The notes: a model not told the origin generated them from the letters alone. DNA of 64,000 bases from Symbiodinium natans (GCA_905221605.1 CAJNDS010002801.1:784118-848117); one strand, 5' to 3'. Positions 12,051 through 23,555 are shown, counted from the first letter of the stretch. Made by a program: numbers and translations.

Positions 12051-12144
12051 GGTTTAGGGTTGAGGGTGTAGGGTTTAGGGTTTAGGGTTTAGGGTTTAGG
12101 GTTTAGGGTTTAGGGTTTAGGGTTTAGGGTTTAGGGTTTAGGGT
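12051..12144. repeat. (TTTAGGG)n array
   Basis: About 12 units, nearly perfect after the first two. It begins directly after a poly-C stretch. Confidence 0.9.
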
Positions 12145-12152
12145 GCCCAACA

Positions 12153-12212
12153 GGTGCCCCGCTACTGTGCGGCAACGCCGGGGGCTGAGTCGCTGTGGGC
12201 AATGAGCTTCCT
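12153..12212 (+). other. Exon-like island
   Basis: Follows a CCCAACAG acceptor. The frame reads VPRYCAATPGAESLWAMSF and meets a GTTGATTG donor. Unrecognised. Confidence 0.3.
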
Positions 12213-12867
12213 AGGTTGATTGTTGAATGGTTTGCATTCGGTTGGGGGGGGGGGGGGCAACGCATTTCTGTAGCTGCAACTCAATTAACCGAGAAACCAT
12301 GGTAAACCCGTAACTTTGCCGATGTAGCTTCTGCTTCGATTGTAGAAGTGGGGTGCGGTCTGAAGATGAGAGCATGCAGCGGACACAATATACATGTACA
12401 TATAACTACACTGAGTACATACTACATACATAGATAGATGGGTAGATCGATAGATAGATAGATATAAGCATGCTTTTGGCAACCTCGCCGTTCTCAATGT
12501 CCCCGTGCCCTCCCGTACCATGTGACGGCCTCAGGCTGAGACGGCGGCAAGAAGTGGACGTCGAAGCGCCCCTGGGGCTTTGACTTTACAGTTTTTTTTT
12601 GGATATAAGGATGGGCTACTAGGGGTTTTGGGGCCTAGGGGCTGTGGGGTTGTAGGGTCTGCAATGCCTTTAAGCCATATCAAGGCTGAGTACCTTCACT
12701 TTGCACCTGAACTGAAGCAACCACACCACCAGGATGGGCGATGAGACCCTCTAACCCTTAAAAAAGGGGCCTTCGTAGTTCTGTTTATGGGGGTGTAGGG
12801 CCGAGCAGCCCATCCTGGCACACACCAAAAATCGTCATCCCATAGAGCCCTCTCCCCCCCTCTCCCC

Positions 12868-13245
12868 CAGTCACTTCCCGCTGAGGCCGAACCCCACGGC
12901 GCTGTGGACCAACGCGCTGAGGGTTGCGCGACTTCCTTGTGCTTCGGCGGCCTAGGTGTCTGGCTTTATACGGGGGCTTCGGGGCCCCGCCGCCCGCAGG
13001 CCTCTCCATGACCACACCTTCGCAAGCACGAGCACGGAGAGCCCCAGAACCCTCAAACCCTGAAAGCCTCAAACCCTAGAACCCTCAACCCCAAAAACCC
13101 TCAAACCCTAAAACTTGCCGGACCCTGAGATCCCGAAGCTGAAAGCCTCAGCAGAGAGCTGAGACAACGCTTCGCCCTGGTGCCCCAAGAGTACCGCCTT
13201 ATCAGAAGGCAGCCCGATCCTGATCGAAGGAGACTGGCCTACCCT
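12868..13245 (+). other. Two exon-like islands, unrecognised
   Basis: After a CCCCCAG acceptor, 12870-12925 reads HFPLRPNPTALWTNALR. After a CTCAGCAG acceptor, about 13157-13241 reads ELRQRFALVPQEYRLI and continues RRQPDPDRRR. Composition and splice context are convincingly coding, but the family is unknown. They could be 5' exons of the AlkB gene downstream or part of another gene. Confidence 0.4.
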
Positions 13246-13262
13246 TCCCCCCCCTCCCCTTG

Positions 13263-13369
13263 TCATAGTGGGTAACATTTCGCAATCTTTAAGGTTTTTT
13301 CTTTTAATGGTTACTTAATACTCAACAAGGACAAGACATGTAAGTTTTTCAATACTATCCCAACCATGA
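13263..13369. mobile_element. MITE-like element, family B copy 3
   Basis: Ends TCATAGTGGGTAACATTT … CTATCCCAACCATGA match the two copies near 7.7 and 7.9 kb. The interior diverges. Confidence 0.6.
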
Positions 13370-13399
13370 TCCAGCTCCCCTCCCCTCCGCTAGGCCAAG

Positions 13400-15050
13400 A
13401 TAGCTCTACGCATCTTGAAATCTTGGAGCCCTCATGGTCGCTCGGAGCCCCTGATAGGACCTAAAACCTCCTGACTCACCCACACTTGCAGGTTCAGGGG
13501 TACTTTTCACTGTAGGTTTAGGGTTGAGGGTTTAGGGCCTAGGGTTTGCGGTTTTAGGGTAGTTACAAGCCCTTTAGGCAGTTGAGTGCGGCCATATCGG
13601 CAATCAGTGAAGGGAAACACAGAAACATGTTGCTGGCTACCTATGTTCTTGCGGCCGAAGCCGCATCGATCACATCAAACTATGGGGAAGCCCGCGAGGA
13701 TTCAGAAACCGGGTTTGGAAGGGCCAGGAGTACGAAAGCATTAGGCAGCAAACAGGCTTGCTGTAGAGCTTTGATCAACGACGTGGGCATCGGACTGTGG
13801 CCCAAGGCCAGGGGGTTTACAGAGCCGGGGTCCGCAGAGCCTTTCGGAAGAGAAGGGTGGGGGGCATGAAAACAGTCATCCGCAGTCATCTTCGTCACTT
13901 CATCATCGTCAGTTGTCTATTCTCAGATAGTGACAGTTGCCGCAAGACAACCCCTTGTAAGTCAGTACCCTTTACGGGACCCTCCCCTCTCACAATAAGG
14001 TACGTTCGGGGTGTCAGAAGGGTCTGCGGCCACCCTTTGCAGACTTTGCGAGGGAAGCGCAAAGCCGGCTCTAAAAAGCTGCGCGGGCTCGGAGGGGCTT
14101 CGGTTTTGATAGGAGTGTTAAAGCTTTGTGAGAGGGTTTCAGAATATGTAGAGGGGTGAGGGCGTGAAATGACCCTTAAACCCTGGAGACCTTAAAAGCC
14201 CTGATGAGGGTTGGGGTGGACTTGTGCTGTCGCTGTGCCTGGCCTCGAGGGCAGCTTCAAGAGGATCACCGCCTTTATACCGTAAGAAACACAAACCCTA
14301 TCTTCGCGTAGGTGAATGGTAGAAACCCCCTTTCTTCCGAAACCGACGAAAAGGTAGGCTTTGCGGTTCTACGGTAAGGCTTCAAAGGTATGGGTAGCTT
14401 CATGAAGTTTTTGTTCTTGAGGTCCGATCTTGATTTCGAGACGTGAGGAAGGACGGCCCCCACCTCGCTCCCCTCAAAAGCATACTCTGTCCCGCTTTGG
14501 GGGGTTTTCATGCATGATGCCTCTGACGCTGATCGCTGCATCTGACATGGCTACAAACGCAGAGAGCTCAATGTCCCTGGATAGCTTGAGTTCAACTTGC
14601 GGTAGATTCCCTGTTCAAGGGGTATTGGGCACTCTGGCAACTATTTTCTGCCTGAACCTCCCAAGTTTGCAAGCGAACAGGCCAGACCCAAATGGGGCAA
14701 AGGGATTTGGCACCGGATCGCCACATCAGGCCATTTCAGATGCCTTTCCCTAAGCGCGCCAAATTTCTGCACTCGCAGCCATATTTTGCTCGATGGGCCG
14801 AACTGTCTGCAAAGGATTGCGGGTCACCCAACGCCACCTCCCCTCCCAAAAACCGTGTTGCATATACATGTCAACCTAAGCCCTAGACCTTAAAGGCCCT
14901 ACAGGCCCTAAACCCCCTCAACCCGAAACCAGCCTTCCAATCGGTCCCCAGCTTCAGATGCTGCGCAAAATCCGATGGCGGCCATGGTCGCCCTCCAGAC
15001 GAGGCCACCCTAAACCCTAAAGCCTGAACCCCGAAAGCCTGAGCCCTCAG
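13400..15050. other. No convincing gene
   Basis: Mostly unique sequence with small telomere-like fragments. A frame at about 13582-13710 (LSAAISAISEGKHRNMLL) follows a GGCAG acceptor and could be an exon, but nothing supports it further. Confidence 0.4.
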
Positions 15051-15052
15051 CC

Positions 15053-15098
15053 CTAAGCCCTAAGCCCTAAGCCCTAAGCCCTAAGCCCTAAGCCCTAA
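15053..15098. repeat. (CCCTAAG)n variant array
   Basis: Six consecutive CCCTAAG units: a homogenised variant of the telomere-like monomer. Confidence 0.9.
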
Positions 15099-15959
15099 AT
15101 AAACCCTGAGCCAAGGGAAACAGCCTTAACCCTCAGTGTTTGGCTGGGTATTTCCCCCAAGGGTACCCCTTATACACCATGGAAAAGCCTCAGATGTTTT
15201 TGTTAGAAGAACCCCCAAAAGGCCATGCAACCCTAGTCGCGCCAGTAGAACAGGCGGGTGGCACAGCCACGGAGCCAAAGACCTGGTTGGGTGACAAGGG
15301 GGCACCCTTTTCGTTTCTGCCTTACTCTGGGGTCGAGGTATTGGGGAGCATGAGCCCGTACAAAGAAATAATACCCTCTACTTCCAAAATCTTGGGTGCT
15401 TAGGGCCTCTGGGAACCTAGAAGGTTGTACCTGCTTTAGTGTGTACCCTATGCCCTATACCCTCAACCCTATAAAGCCTAAGTTTCATGCTCTGTCAAAA
15501 GTTCGTGATGAACAAATGCGAAGAATCGCCACAGCCCAGCAGGTCTTGCTGCCGCAGCGCTCGGGACGCTCGCGGCCGCGTGGCGATGCAAGCAGTCTCA
15601 CGTAGGTCTGGATTTGGGGAGCTCCAAGCCCTTCAATCCCGCTTAGGTCCTTGAACCCTCCAGCCCCCTTAAGTCCCTGGACGCCTTCAGGCGCCCAAGC
15701 CTTAAAATTTGCCATCGTTTTTGTTCAGCCCATATGCCGATCTGGAACTTCGTTGATGCTTGACATCGAGCCGATAAGACGAGAAGAAAGATCAGCATCT
15801 TCGGAAGGGATCGCGCATCGATGCTTCTTCCCAGGGGCTTTGGAAATTCTTCGGGCTTGGCAAACTCAAAAAACCCTATGAGCCCTATGGACCCCTACTG
15901 TATAGACCCTTAGACCCCCAAATCCCCAAAACTCTATATCAAGAGACCCGGAAAACAAC

Positions 15960-16184
15960 ATAACCCCCCCCCCCCGAAAAAAAAAGAAGCTAAAATCGCT
16001 ATAGAAACTCCCTAGACACCCTATAGAAACCCCACAGAAGCCGTCAAAAGAACCTTAAACCATAGAACCCCCCCCCCCTCCCCCCCCCCCCCTCCCCCCC
16101 CCCCCCCCCCCCCCCCCTCCCCCCCCCCCCCCCTCCCCCCCCCCCCTCCCCCCCCCCCCCTCTCCCCCCCCCCCCCCCCTCCCC

Positions 16185-16215
<31 letters not shown>

Positions 16216-16300
16216 AAAACGCTAAAGTCGCTTTAGAAACCCCCGAGACACCCTAGAGAAACCCCTACAGAAGCCGTCAAAACAGCCCTAAGCCATCAGG
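15960..16300. repeat. Poly-C tracts with duplicated flanks
   Basis: A ~139-base C tract with scattered T (16067-16205) is followed by poly-A and then GCTAAAGTCGCTTTAGAAAC. The same order (short poly-C, poly-A, GCTAAAATCGCTATAGAAAC, ACAGAAGCCGTCAAAA) occurs just upstream from 15966. This is a tandem duplication whose C tract has expanded in one copy. Confidence 0.85.
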
Positions 16301-16318
16301 GCAGATTTGCTCAGACCC

Positions 16319-16396
16319 GAGGCCGCCTTCCAAAGGGCCCTGGACTTCCCTTGGGCGCAGCCTGGACCTCCAGCTTCCCGAAGCTCTCGTTCGGGT
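16319..16396 (+). other. Exon-like island
   Basis: Follows CAGACCCGAG and ends at GTGTGGGGTTTAGGG. The frames AAFQRALDFPWAQPGPP and SLDLQLPEALVRVV are both open, so the frame is unresolved. Confidence 0.3.
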
Positions 16397-16613
16397 GGTG
16401 TGGGGTTTAGGGTTTAGGGTTTAGGGTTTAGGGTTTAGGGTTCAGGGTTTAGGGTTTAGGGTTTAGGGTTTAGGGTTTAGGGTTTAGGGTTTAGGGTTTA
16501 GGGTTTAGGGTTTAGGGTTTAGGGTTTAGGGTTCAGGGTTCAGGGTTCAGGGTTCAGGGTTCAGGGTGCAGGGTTTAGGGTTTAGGGTTCTGGGTTTAGG
16601 GTTTTAGGGTTTA
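16397..16613. repeat. (TTTAGGG)n array with TTCAGGG block
   Basis: About 25 units including a run of TTCAGGG. One of the longest arrays in the window, ending in TTTAATTGGG variants. Confidence 0.92.
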
Positions 16614-17160
16614 ATTGGGTTTAATTGGGTTTAATTGGGCTTAGGAGGGGTTTCTAGGGGTAGGGGGTGAAGAGGGGTGAATGGGGGTTTATAGGGGTTG
16701 GTAGGGGTTTATGGATTCAGGCCTTTGGTTTGGGACTGAGGGTTTGGGTGTTTGGCGGCTCTTGGATTCCAGGTTCTTCTTCATGGATTTTGGGCTTCGG
16801 GGTCTATAGGGGTGTCTGGATTTCGGGCTCAGGGCGGTAAAGAGTTTTTTGGGGTTTGGGGTTATAAGGGTTGTAGGCTAGGGTTTGTTTGGGGGGGATG
16901 CTTTTAGGGTGGGGGGGGTGGTGGTCGGGAATGTGGCAACCCTTCAGAAGCCTACTTGACCCAACACAAGGGATAGGCCCTAGAGACCCCCAGCATAAGC
17001 CCTGATCCCGCGTTCGGTGTTACGTAGTTATCCGCGCTTGGGGCTTTTTTTGGGTTCAGGGTTTAGGGTTTAGGGTTTGGGGTTTGGGGTTTAGTTAGGT
17101 TTTAGGTCGAATCAGGGCCCACGTCTGGCCCCGGGCGCTCACCCTCAGATGGATTGTTAA

Positions 17161-17307
17161 AAGGGGCCCTCATGGGAACAGCAAACCGGGGAACCACAAG
17201 AATGTAGTAGGAATATAAAGGGAATCGAAGGACCCCCCGTAGGTTCCCATTCTATACTCCTACTACATGCTTGGGGTTCCCTGATTGGGGTTCCCATGAA
17301 AGTGCCG
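17161..17307. mobile_element. TIR element with long imperfect inverted repeats
   Basis: Left arm CATGGGAACAGCAAACCGGG … AATGTAGTAGGAATATA pairs with the right arm, whose reverse complement reads CATGGGAACCCCAATCAGGG … CATGTAGTAGGAGTATA. The arms are about 46 bases with a short loop. It has no coding capacity and is MITE-like or a hairpin repeat. Confidence 0.6.
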
Positions 17308-17493
17308 GGGGCAGAGTGGGGAACCCGATCATCTTCTTTGGTACCCTCTTCTGAAGAAAAGGCCATACTCTGACTGTACCTAAGGATTTAGGGTTGTACT
17401 TAAGGATTTAGGGTTTAGGGCTCTTGATCCCCCCCCCCCCCTAAAAAAAAACTGAACCCTAAGCCCGAAAACCCTAAAGCCCTTTCAAGCCTC

Positions 17494-17803
17494 GGAAGTG
17501 GAGGCCGAGCGTGGTGTACGGACACCGCTTCAAGCCCCGGCAGCTACCGGAGGGCCTCAGGCAGGGGGTTTAGGGTTTAGGGTTTAGGGTTTAGGGTCTA
17601 GGGTCTAGGGTGTAGGGTTTAGGGTTTAGGGTCAGCAAGACTCGGCAGAGAAGGCAGCTCGGGATCCGCCCAGTATACTACCTTCTGCACTGGGAACTGT
17701 TCTTTAACAAAGGCAGCCAAGCTGAAACGACTCGTGTGGCAGGACAGGCCGTCTACCAGGAACAGAAGCATGTGGGGGGATCCGTAGCATCAGAGGAACC
17801 TTA
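17494..17803 (+). other. Two exon-like islands upstream of the AlkB gene
   Basis: 17494-17565 lies between CCTAAAGCC repeats and a G-strand array. One frame reads WRPSVVYGHRFKPRQLPEG. After an AAGGCAG acceptor, 17651-17803 is open in two frames. One contains VYYLLHWELFFNKGSQAE and stops at TAA 17801-17803. The other contains LTKAAKLKRLVWQDRPS. I cannot decide between them. They may be N-terminal exons of the AlkB-like gene. Confidence 0.4.
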
Positions 17804-18182
17804 AACCCTCATCCTCAAACCCTAAAATGAGAGGCCCATGTCCAGTGTCAACGGGGTTTCTAGGGTCTGAGGGTTCGAGGGCTTCAAGGTTATAGGGTTT
17901 TGGGTCCCGAACTTGCCCTGTAGTCTGAAAACGAACCCTAAACCCCAAGCCCTAAGCCCTAAACCCTAAACCCGCAACTTCGAGGCTGACTGTCTGCAAC
18001 ATTCATTGTCATTTCAAGGTCGTCTGGCGCCACGTCGAATAAGTAAGGGCAGATTGAAAAATCCCCCTTGCAATCCACGATTATGCACATTCTTGAGCGA
18101 AAGAAACAGCGTCGACCGACGGCAGGTTCATAAGTGACTTGGGGGTGGAGGTATATAACCTCTAAACCAAGCCCGGACACAG

Positions 18183-21100
18183 GTATTGCCCCGATTTCAT
18201 CAGCGAGGTGGAAGAGCGGGAACTGGACGAAGTGCTGTCCAACGGACCGTGGTGGGTCGGCCCAGCTGTTCAGAGAGTTATGCCTTTTTTTTTGGGGGGG
18301 GGCGGGGGGGGGAGAGGGAGGTTCAGATTTCGAGGGTTTCGGGTTGTAAGGTTTAGGATGGAAGGTTTATAGGGCTTGGGCTACCCAACATGGGACCCTG
18401 CTTTTGAAAAGTGACCGCGTGGCTATATGGAGCAGGGGAGGAGGTTTCTATGGCCTGGCCCAGTTTAGCGGCTGATTGTTGATGCTACCATCCTCGGTGT
18501 AGGGTTCGGGTTTCTGCTGCATTTGAGGGCTCAGGGTTTAGGGTTTAGGGCTCAGGGAGGTTGCGTGAGGCCTACAACCAAAGAAACCAAGAGTTGCAAC
18601 CCAGGTTGAGGCACATCAAAAGCCGGGCGCAGCAGTTTTTCGGCCTGGTCTACTACCAGCGGCCTGGCGGTGAACCTGTTGCTGCTTGCGGATGGAGGAG
18701 GTTCATGGGTTCGTATAAAGAAGCCATAGAAGCCTTATAATAAGGCTGTGTATGACCAAAAAGTATTTCTACCCTACTTATAACCCTACTTACGAGAACC
18801 GATGAACCTCCAAGTAGGGGGCAACTCGCTTGGCTGACTGCATCACTGTTCAAGTGCTGATTGGTAGAGAGAACTATCTTAAATTTTCATCCTGGGCCCC
18901 AGCCGATCCATTCTCGTCAAAGCTTGGGTGCCAGCCCGCAAAACCGTCCTTGCAGACAAGCTTTGCGGCTCTGCCCTGGGTCCTGCACACGTTCCGTGCT
19001 CGAAATCGTGCTCCCATCCACTGGTCCCGTGCACTTTTTCAGGCTTGCGCATATATTCGTGTCGCGAAAACGTGGAAGGCGCGTGCTTTCCTGCATTCTG
19101 GCCTCATGAATGCGCTCGTTTCGCGGTGTCACAAAAATGCGCTCGCGCCTCGGTGGTCACGGAGGGGTCTCGGAGTGCTTCCGGAGTGGTCTTGAGCGTG
19201 TCTTGCACTGTTGGGGATCGTTCAGGACCCCTGTAAGAAGCCAAGGACCACCCAGAAGATCCCAGCCCTGCAGCCCTCCGAGACATCCGCACATCGCGAG
19301 GCCTGCAAGGATTGGATAGGATTCGTGCATGGCTTACGGGGATCTAAAGGATTTGGTTATAAGGTTTCAGATTCAGGGTTCAGGGTTCAGGGCGTAGTGG
19401 CTTAGGGTTTCGGGGTCTACAGAGTCTACCGGATGTTCTCTGGACTCCCAAAGTCCCAAAACTAACGTGCTTGGAGCTTCCCTGGTACTTCTCCGCGGGG
19501 CCTAGAAGTGTGCCCTAAATACGGCCAGAGCCACCTGTGACCCTTAACAACCCCTACTTATACACCCTAAACCCTTTAACCTAATTAAGCCCGAAACCCT
19601 AAATCCTACGGTCCTACAGTAAACCCTCAACCCTACACTCTACTTGTAAGTGCCCATGAACTTCCGGGTGCCAACTCAGAACTCTTTAGCCCGCAGAGCG
19701 AAAATCATTCACAGAGCGACAGGTTCTGCCCTTGGGTTGCATGGACTGAGGCTCTATTATATATATATATACACAATACTATTACATTTCAATTATTCAA
19801 TATATCACATATATTTGTATATGATAGATTTTTTGTTATAAAAATATGCACGCTTGGCCCCTCTCAAGCCCTACATATCCGCAGCGGCTGCAGCGCTAGG
19901 CTCGTCCCATGGAGGAGCTGCCCGACTGGCTGCTGCGCCTCTGCTCTTCAGACAAGTAGGGGGCCCCCTTACTATAAAATCACTGTAAACTTACGGGGCT
20001 TAGTTTATGACCTAAATTCGAAGACTTCAGATACCCAATCCGGGGGTCCTGCCGTGTACTTGTACCTAGGGGCCCCTACATGTAGCAAGAGTCAGAGGCT
20101 TCGGAGTTGTGTTTCCGAAGCCCAGCAGGCTTCAGGGTGTAAAGTTTCGGGTTGGAGGGTTTCAGGCCCAGGGCGGGGCCATACTTGGCCACTGAAGAGA
20201 CGGCTTGCTACGTCCCTTCCGCCGAGGCAGCGCGTGCTCGCCACCGGTGCCTTCCCGCGGGAGGGCGAAATCAACCAGGCTTGTCGCCGGTACCTGGTTG
20301 AACACTTGCTTAGATTGGGCGGTTATCTCGGCGCATGGCGCTTTGAGGCTGACGTAGCCCTAAACCGCACACAGCTGGGGCAGGTGGCAGCCAACGAGTA
20401 CTTGGACAGAGCAGGCGCGAACCGTTCCCAATCCGTGTGCCGGAGTTTGTTGACATTCAGGGTGTTTTTGCGCAAGTGATTTTTTGAAAGCTTCTAGGAG
20501 GGTTCAACAGCTGGCTGCAGTGCGACTTGAGTTGGAGGCTCATGTAAGTAACCGTTGCTACATAGAAAGCCCGGTCAGACATCGTGTTAGCAGAAGCAAG
20601 CATTAAGAGTTAAACCCTGATCACATTCCGTGAACGAGCCCGTGGACCACCAGATTGCCCCACATAGGGGATACAACGGGCGTTTGGAGTAGTTAGTGGA
20701 AGCACTTGCGCTCGCCAACTCGGCAGATATTTGACAAGCGACCACGGGTCGCGACAACGACGCCTGAGAGCAGCCCCGAAAACTCGACACTTTGGAACCC
20801 ACAGCGCGCGTGATAAGCCTTGCTGGAGGACGCCTGAAGTCGCCTGAAAAAGCCCCGAATCCAGCGGAACGCTGCAGGCATCTCCTCCCACGTAGAAGAG
20901 CCCACAGCCTTCGGCGCGAACCTTGCCACGCTCTCGATGCATGTCTGCAGGTTTCTTGGGGCTCTTGCAAGGTCTTTACCTAACTTTACCTTGCCCCAAA
21001 CGCATCGTTTGTAGGTTTCCGAAGGATGCTTCTCAGGGGCTTCACGATGATCTGCAGAAGAAGGAATGGCTTGGGGTTGAGGTAAGGGTTTGCAAAGTTT

Positions 21101-23555
21101 CCAGGGTGCAAAGATTTTCCCCCCATATTTGGTGGGCCTTCAGAGGCCCTCGAGTCGAGGGGTCTAGGTTTTGGGTTTAGGGTTTCCGGTTTCGGGTTTA
21201 GGGTTGGAGCTTTGGCTACTCAAGGTGGATTGCGGGTGTGCTAGAGTTTTGGGCCTGTAATTAGGCCCTATAAACCCTAAACCCTACTGCCCCCTCACTG
21301 CGCCCTGTAGCCGCAGCCTGCATGCCCTTTGCCCTGAGGATGCTCTCACCGGTGCAGATGACGCTAACTCCCGCAGAAGAGGCGCGAGAAGCCCTAATAG
21401 ACCCTAAATCCTAAACACCTCAAAAACGAAGCCCTAGGCCCTACAACCCTCCAATTCTGAGCCCAACCGCGGATGAATCTATGGGTCGGTCTCTATCCTT
21501 GGATCGCTGCTTTGATCTTTTATGATTTAGGGCTTAGGGTTTAGGGAGTTTAGGGGTAAGAGGGTTGCTGTGCTAATAAATCGTGGCTTCTTGCTGTGTT
21601 GCCAGCACTCTTCGGACGCTAGCCGTTGCCAACGCTGTAGCAGGCTCCCTAAACCCCCAGTTCTGACCCAGTTCTGCTTCCAAGCGTACTCTTCTCGAAC
21701 CTCTCGACATCTGGCGGAGGATCTGCACGGACGGGATGGCCTGGATCATGGAAACTGGGCGACTGGCCCCAGGTGAGTGTTGCGAGGTTGTCGTCATTTA
21801 GGGTTTAGGGGGCCTCGAAACTGCAACTAACGCCCATGCCCCAAGGTCAAACGCTCCATCTGTCAGTTTGTTTGTCTTGTCTTCCTTCATTTTATGACCT
21901 GGCAACATTCAGCTCCCCAATCCCCAAGTCCGAACCTAAAAAGCAATGCAGGGCCGAAATCCGTAGCCATCATCAGCCTATTCTCTAGACCCCCTAAACC
22001 CTCAACCCTAAACCCTAAGCCCTAAACCCTAAACCCTAAACCCTAAACCCTCAAGCTCTCCATCCCCAGCCAAGTTAAGGTCAAAGTCCTCCTGGAGCCA
22101 AGGAGCCTCCTGCTGCTTCAAGGCCGCCCCAGGAACCTGGTTGGGGGTTTGGGGTTGAGGGCTCTCCGGGATACTGGGCCCGTCTTGGGCACAGCCTCCC
22201 ATGCTTGTGCTTCGGGGGGTGCCCAGAAAGGGGGCCAAGATTGAGAGAATTGCCTTGGGTTTCGGAAGTTGTTGTGAATATAGAAGAATATAGGGGTTGT
22301 TGGGGTTGAAGTTTTGGGGTGTGGGGTTCTAGCTCTTTGTGAGCCATACTCTTGACTGGGCTCTTGAGCTGCATACACCAACCCTGAAGCCTACTAAAGT
22401 CTAGGGGTCGGAACAATTACTAGTAGTATTCCCTTATGGTCCCTTTACAATTATACTACAATAACCCCCCCCCAAACCCTATTCTAATTATTCAGGCCCC
22501 TCTACTGAAACCCTAAAACCGGGAGGTGAAAGTCGCTACGAATACCGCCACGGCATTCGCCGCTCGAAGCTGGCAGCGACCTTGGGAAGACTGGAGTGAA
22601 GAGAGTAACTTAAACCCTAAACCCTATAACCTATAACCCTATAACCCTATAAACCTATAACCCTATAACCCACAAACCCTAAACCCCCAATATGGGCGTA
22701 GCCCATAAACCCATGAAGCCGAGCCTCAACCCCTCAGCCCAGTTCAACATCAGTATAATGGCGGGAAAGGGGCAGTGGGTTTAGGGTTTTAGGGTGTTAG
22801 GGTGCTAGGGTTCCAGGGTGTTTGGGTGTTAGGGCCTCTGGGTTCCTTTTGTGTTTCTTCGTTTCAGGTCCAGCTCGCGGACGGCCAAGTCCTGCGAAGA
22901 GATGAAGGCAGGGTTTGGCGCAGGAAGGGCCAAAACACTGGAATTTGCATAATTCGGGTTATATTTCTTTCATGAGCGTTGAATGATTATTGGTTTTGAA
23001 AGAGGTTTAATATGTACATATATATATATTTATTTATTTAGATCAGGAAAACCATATTACGTTTACTTAGTTGTTTTGGTGCATGACGTGACACATTCAT
23101 TCTGCAGGAGCAGTAGCAGTAGCAGGAGCAGTTCCTACTGCGTAGTAGAGCTACCAGCACTGCCTACGCGGTGGCTTAAGTAAGACACCCTCGGGAAGAA
23201 TGCGCTTCCAGCCGTTCTAAAGGTTACCGTCGCGTGTCGCTCACCTTTCGCGAGCTACTCGAGAGCCGAAGACACTTGGCCCAAGTGCAGGGTTTAGGGG
23301 GTTTAGGGTTTCGGGTTTAGGGTTCGGCTGGTGCTTGTAGTGTAAGGGTCTCAAGGCAGGGAACTCAGAAACATAGCGCTTTGGGATTCACACGGCTCCC
23401 TTCCCTCGAGCACTGCCCGTACTGAATCTGCAGGACAGCTCTGCCAGACGGACGCTGATGTCGCGGAAGTCGGTTGGCTTTCGCGCGCGAAAAAAGAGCT
23501 GGACTCACATCGTTTCAGCTATGTCGCCTCGGCTGAGCCATCAATCGGTGCCTAA
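18183..23555 (+). CDS. AlkB-family Fe(II)/2-oxoglutarate dioxygenase, about 13 exons
   Basis: AlkB-fold enzymes oxidatively demethylate nucleic acids or proteins using Fe(II), 2-oxoglutarate and O2. Proposed exons: 18183-18276, 18570-18677, 19900-19955, 20200-20423, 20878-20950, 21015-21081, ~21339-21386, 21685-21772, 22070-22132, 22533-22595, 22868-22912, 23212-23291, 23434-23555 (stop TAA). Family signals in order: YCPDFISEVEERELDEVL, FFGLVYYQRPG, PMEELPDWLLRLC, the NEY motif in VAANEYLDRAG, SSHVEEPTAFGANLATLSM (metal site), VLLEPRSLLLLQG, RYEYRHGI (distal His) and YRRVSLTFREL with the R-x5-R that binds 2-oxoglutarate. Phases agree at most junctions. The usual HxD is HVE here. One junction (22132) needs a GA donor, and 21339-21386 is the weakest exon. 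Human ALKBH8-like sequences are the nearest comparison I can make. The substrate is unknown, and the start may lie upstream of 18183. Confidence 0.78.
18697..18811. mobile_element. TIR element in an AlkB intron
   Basis: Left end GGAGGTTCATGGGTTCGTA matches the reverse complement of the right end (GGAGGTTCATCGGTTCTCGTA). Similar GGAGGTTCATGG termini recur near 52935, suggesting a dispersed family. Confidence 0.5.
19755..19850. repeat. AT-rich microsatellite in intron
   Basis: (TA)n and ATATTCAATATATCACATATA-like sequence between AlkB exons. Confidence 0.7.
22402..22504. mobile_element. MITE-like element, family A copy 1
   Basis: The core AGTATTCCCTTATGGTCCCT, AATTATACTACAATA, a C run and AACCCTATTCTAATTATTCA are shared by five loci. 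The ends TAGGGGTCGGAACAATTA and TAATTATTCAGGCCCCTCTA form terminal inverted repeats. It sits between AlkB exons at 22132 and 22533. Confidence 0.72.
22612..22695. repeat. (CCCTATAA)n telomere-like variant
   Basis: ATAACCCT/ATAAACCT units next to CCCTAAA, inside an AlkB intron. Confidence 0.8.

Noticed and set aside
21960-21985. TCCGTAGCCAT resembles the first half of the dinoflagellate spliced leader
   Set aside because: Only 11 bases match. The remainder (CATCAGCC) departs from the leader's TTTGGCTCAAG end, no gene follows directly, and the hit lies in an AlkB intron. A second partial match at 55661 (CCGTAGCCAT) is equally weak.
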